Part shown: one piece after another, positions 61,584 to 64,000 of the stretch
How positions within the stretch are numbered: the stretch's first letter is position 1
How the letters are laid out: every line of letters starts with the position of its first letter
Translations under genes and position numbers: made by a program
Notes under the pieces: generated by a model
Databases searched by the model: none
Told to the model about the DNA's origin: nothing
What the model saw: only the letters and a program-made list of their open reading frames with translations
Source of the DNA: Rhodocyclaceae bacterium
GTDB taxonomy: Bacteria; Pseudomonadota; Gammaproteobacteria; Burkholderiales; Rhodocyclaceae
Reading direction: 5' to 3'
DNA: 64,000 bases
Assembly: GCA_018261935.1 (NCBI GenBank)
Contig: JAGTRP010000020.1
Coordinates: 1 to 64,000 of the forward strand

Positions 61584-61595
61584 GAGGGAAGAACC

Positions 61596-61787
61596 ATGCC
61601 ATTTGCGCAAGTTTTCCTCATCGAAGGCCGCACCGAGGAGCAGAAGCGGGCGGTCATCGAGAAGGTCAGTGCCGCCCTGAGCGAAGCCGTCGGAGCCCCC
61701 ATCGAGAACGTCCGGGTGTTGATCCAGGACATCCCGAACACCCAGTGGGGCATCGCCGGCAAGACCGCCAAAGACCTGGGGCGCTAG
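61596..61787 (+). CDS. dmpI: 4-oxalocrotonate tautomerase
   Basis: 63 residues. After Met removal, the catalytic amino-terminal Pro1, Arg11 (LIEGRTEEQK) and Arg39 (VRVLIQDI) are all in place; Phe50 of the best-known enzyme is Trp here (QWGIAGK). Interconverts enol and keto forms of 4-oxalocrotonate as a hexamer. Last gene of the operon. Confidence 0.96.
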   Translation: MPFAQVFLIEGRTEEQKRAVIEKVSAALSEAVGAPIENVRVLIQDIPNTQWGIAGKTAKDLGR

Positions 61788-61869
61788 CCGGTTCCGGCCG
61801 CTCGCCCCCGGCCCGTTGTTCTCCTTGCGGCGAGGATTCCGTCCTCGGCGGATCTTCGCCCTGCGCTTG

Positions 61870-61896
61870 CCGGGGGGCTCGCCCCCCGGTTTTTTT
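61870..61896 (+). terminator. Rho-independent terminator 1 of the meta operon
   Basis: CCGGGGGGC and GCCCCCCGG form a 9-bp stem with a two-base apparent loop (some pairs must open), followed by seven T. 83 nt after the dmpI stop. Confidence 0.9.
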
Positions 61897-61915
61897 GTTG
61901 CAACTGCCTCTCTTT

Positions 61916-61942
61916 TGGGGGCTTCGCGCCCCCATTTTTTTC
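61916..61942 (+). terminator. Rho-independent terminator 2 of the meta operon
   Basis: TGGGGGC and GCCCCCA make a 7-bp stem with a TTCGC loop, followed by eight T. Directly behind terminator 1; doubled termination fits a highly expressed operon. Confidence 0.9.
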
Positions 61943-62130
61943 GACCCGTCCTGGCGACCGGAGGACTGGCGATTTCCAGTCATACCTGTTGGGTATCAGA
62001 AAGTGCCGCTAATGGTCTTGGACAGTAATTCAGGGGCTGCGTAAATTCGAATCCCGCCGTTCTCGGGGCCGGATTCCGAGATGGATGTTTTGACCGAACA
62101 CTTTGATTCCCGGCGACGTGAAGGAAAGCG

Positions 62131-62445
62131 ATGAAGGATTCCAGCGAACACTCCCCCTTCGACACCCTGAGGCGCCTCGCCCGGGAGGATGGCGCCGCCT
62201 ATTGCCGGGAGCGCCGGCGCCTCATCGACGAGTACCTGCAGAGCCGCGCCTGTGACGCCCTCGGCCGCCTCCAGGACGAGGTCGACTGGCTGCGTGCCAT
62301 GGAACGGCCCGCCGCCGAAGGCTGGCCGGAAATCTGGGAGCTGCTGCAGGAAAGGGTCGCCGCCCTGGCGGACAAGGTGAACCTGCTGGCCAGGGAGTTG
62401 AACGAAGCCGCGGATGCCGCAGACAAGGAAAGGAAGGAATCATGA
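62131..62445 (+). CDS. Small helical/coiled-coil protein of unknown function
   Basis: 104 residues, nearly all predicted helix with heptad character in the C-terminal half ([31 protein letters not shown]). AAGGAAAGCG precedes the ATG. Its stop overlaps the start of the MCP-like gene (ATGA), so it may be a regulator or partner of that protein. No family recognised. Confidence 0.65.
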   Translation: MKDSSEHSPFDTLRRLAREDGAAYCRERRRLIDEYLQSRACDALGRLQDEVDWLRAMERPAAEGWPEIWELLQERVAALADKVNLLARELNEAADAADKERKES

Positions 62446-63866
62446 CCGCTACTCGCGCCATTGGAAGTCTCGAGAAGGCAGCCCTCATCCTGGCCGGGCT
62501 GGCCGCCGCAGCGGCCGTGCCCGATATCTGGCCCCTTTGGGCCGGCTGCCTGGGGGCGGCCTTCGCCGCCGAATTGTGGGATGGCATCCGGACGGGGCGG
62601 GAGCGCCGCGCCCAGGCGGACCGGCAGCAGCCCGACCCCATCGCCGGCGAAGCGGCCCGGCTGGGCAAGCAGGGCCGGGAGCTGACCCAGACCAATGCCA
62701 CCCTGACGGCCCGCTTCACCGAGGTGGTGATGGCCGTGGACAAGCAGTCCCGCTCCATCCACGAGGCGACGGAATCCATCCAGGTCTTCGCCGCCAGCAC
62801 CCAGCAGATCGCCGACGGGGCCGGCATCTGCCTGGACAACGCCGCCCGCTCCTACGAGCTCGCCCGCCTCGGCGAGGAGACCGTCGGGGAGGCCGCCCGT
62901 GAGATCCAGGAGGTGGCGACGGCGGTCCATGGCCTCGGGGCGCAGCTCGCCACCGTGGTCAAGAGCAGCAGCGAAATCGGCGCCATCGTGCGCATCATCC
63001 AGGACATCTCTGGCCAGACCAATCTCCTGGCCCTGAACGCCGCCATCGAGGCGGCCCGGGCCGGCGAGCACGGGCGCGGCTTCGCGGTGGTTTCCGACGA
63101 GGTCCGGAAGCTCGCCGAGCGCACCAACGGGGCCACCCTGGAAATCGCCGCCATGATCGAGCGCATCAATGCCGAGACCCAGCGCCTGGACGGCGAACTG
63201 GCCCGCACCGACCAGCGGGTGGACCAGGTGGCCCGGCACGCCGGGGAAGCGGCGGCCTCCCTCACCGAGATCACCCGCAATTCCTCGGAAACGGTGGAGC
63301 AGACCCGGGCCATCGCCGGGCTGGCCGGGGAGCAGGCGGCGGTGCGGGAAAAAATCGCCGACAGCATCGCCGCCATCGACGACCAGGCCGCCCGGACCAG
63401 CGCCGCGGTGAATGGCTGCGACAAGCTGGTGCGCAGCGTCCAGGTCCAGATCGGCGACATCCGCCAGGTTCTGTCCGGCCTCGGGCAGCAGTCGGCGGGC
63501 GACCTGGAGACCATGCTGGACGTGCTGGAGGAGGCCCGGGCCAACAATATCCTGGTGATGAATTCCCGCACCGCCGAGGACGCCCGGGGGCCGCTGCGCC
63601 AGCTCCGGGAACTGGAAGGCCAGCTGGACCGGTGCCAGGCGGCCCTCCAGAGCGAGCAGGAAGCCCGCCCCCATCCGGTGGTGCCGCGCCTGCTGGCCGC
63701 CCTGGGAGACTACCGGCGGGTCTGGGATGCCTTCCTCGCCACCGCCGAAAGGGGCGACCTGGAATCCCCCAAGGTCATCATCTCCAAGGACCTGCGGCCC
63801 CGTTACGAGGCCCTGAAGGGCGTCCTCACCGAGCTGCTCGACAGCCGGCCCCAGCCGGCGGCCTAG
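62442..63866 (+). CDS. Methyl-accepting chemotaxis-type signalling protein
   Basis: 474 residues. Two short hydrophobic stretches at about 14-45 ([33 protein letters not shown]) with almost no periplasmic loop, then a cytoplasmic signalling helix bundle whose hairpin tip [44 protein letters not shown] is that of MCPs. There is no periplasmic sensor and no HAMP; the C-terminal 120 residues ([22 protein letters not shown] onward) are extra and could be a sensing or CZB-like module. Ligand unknown. Confidence 0.85.
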   Translation: MTATRAIGSLEKAALILAGLAAAAAVPDIWPLWAGCLGAAFAAELWDGIRTGRERRAQADRQQPDPIAGEAARLGKQGRELTQTNATLTARFTEVVMAVDKQSRSIHEATESIQVFAASTQQIADGAGICLDNAARSYELARLGEETVGEAAREIQEVATAVHGLGAQLATVVKSSSEIGAIVRIIQDISGQTNLLALNAAIEAARAGEHGRGFAVVSDEVRKLAERTNGATLEIAAMIERINAETQRLDGELARTDQRVDQVARHAGEAAASLTEITRNSSETVEQTRAIAGLAGEQAAVREKIADSIAAIDDQAARTSAAVNGCDKLVRSVQVQIGDIRQVLSGLGQQSAGDLETMLDVLEEARANNILVMNSRTAEDARGPLRQLRELEGQLDRCQAALQSEQEARPHPVVPRLLAALGDYRRVWDAFLATAERGDLESPKVIISKDLRPRYEALKGVLTELLDSRPQPAA

Positions 63867-63952
63867 TCCTGGCCACGGTCCCGGAAGCGGCGGCGAACCT
63901 CGGGCTTTGGCCAGCCCTCTAACCGGCTTTGCGGGCGGAAGGAGAGAAGAAG

Positions 63953-64000
63953 ATGGCGGCCATCGTGCGAATCGACGACAAGGACGTCGATACGGAGGAA
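63953..64000 (+). CDS. Start of an unidentified gene (partial)
   Basis: ATG 63953 behind GGAAGGAGAGAAGAAG, a very strong ribosome site, then MAAIVRIDDKDVDTEE to the window edge. Too short to identify. 86 nt after the MCP-like gene, so probably in the same transcript. Confidence 0.6.
   Translation, partial: MAAIVRIDDKDVDTEE

Overview
The window reads as a high-GC betaproteobacterial chromosome, most like Rhodocyclaceae (Azoarcus/Thauera/Dechloromonas type). Reasons: dense operons with 4-8 nt overlaps, strong G/C bias at third codon positions, a sigma54-type phenol hydroxylase system, a multihaem cytochrome module, many c-di-GMP proteins and a LEPR-XLL surface protein. This placement is by protein resemblance only; there is no rRNA gene here.

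Left part (1-15.2 kb, all ends inclusive): the start of yggL, a YegD-like Hsp70, then a tightly overlapping operon phhA-maiA-hppD-hmgA-fahA that takes phenylalanine/tyrosine to fumarate and acetoacetate. Upstream of it lies a 3' fragment of an elongator tRNA-Met gene with its own terminator, followed by an AT-richer patch (about 7.5-10.2 kb) with an FRG-domain protein and a secreted protein, which looks horizontally acquired. Then come a haem-oxygenase-like diiron-type protein, a YbiB/TrpD2 protein, a 3-hydroxybutyrate-dehydrogenase-type SDR and an ArgD-type aminotransferase with an attenuator-like leader.

Middle (15.2-45.3 kb): the most unusual locus is a seven-gene minus-strand block (27.7 down to 15.3 kb): PqqD-like/M50 protease/HlyD fusion, a short SecA-like ATPase, REC-GGDEF-EAL protein, GAF-HlyD fusion, periplasmic adaptor, LEPR-XLL repeat protein, PAS-GGDEF cyclase. 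I read this as a candidate c-di-GMP-linked export system for the LEPR-XLL protein. Divergent from it is an OmpA-like-tailed envelope protein gene broken by a 5-nt deletion inside a Pro/Lys/Glu repeat tract. Further right are a CNNM/CBS protein, a multi-PAS histidine kinase followed by a PilZ protein, a CDF transporter, a UvrD-family helicase, an MFS transporter, and a three-gene redox module (flavin/2Fe-2S reductase, cytochrome b, octahaem cytochrome c).

Right part (45.4-61.9 kb): a complete phenol degradation region. DmpR-type regulator divergent from dmpKLMNOPQ (phenol to catechol), with a sigma54 promoter and paired upstream sites; then a GntR regulator divergent from dmpB-glcG-like-dmpC-D-E-SDR-dmpF-G-H-I (catechol meta-cleavage to pyruvate and acetyl-CoA). 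Both promoter regions share an AATCTCG/CGAGATT half-site, a plausible operator for the GntR protein. Two tandem terminators close the operon. The window ends with a small coiled-coil protein, a chemotaxis-type signalling protein, and the first 16 codons of another gene.

Two copies of a multi-stem intergenic repeat (38.1 and 52.5 kb), both between convergent genes, keep base pairing where their sequences differ.
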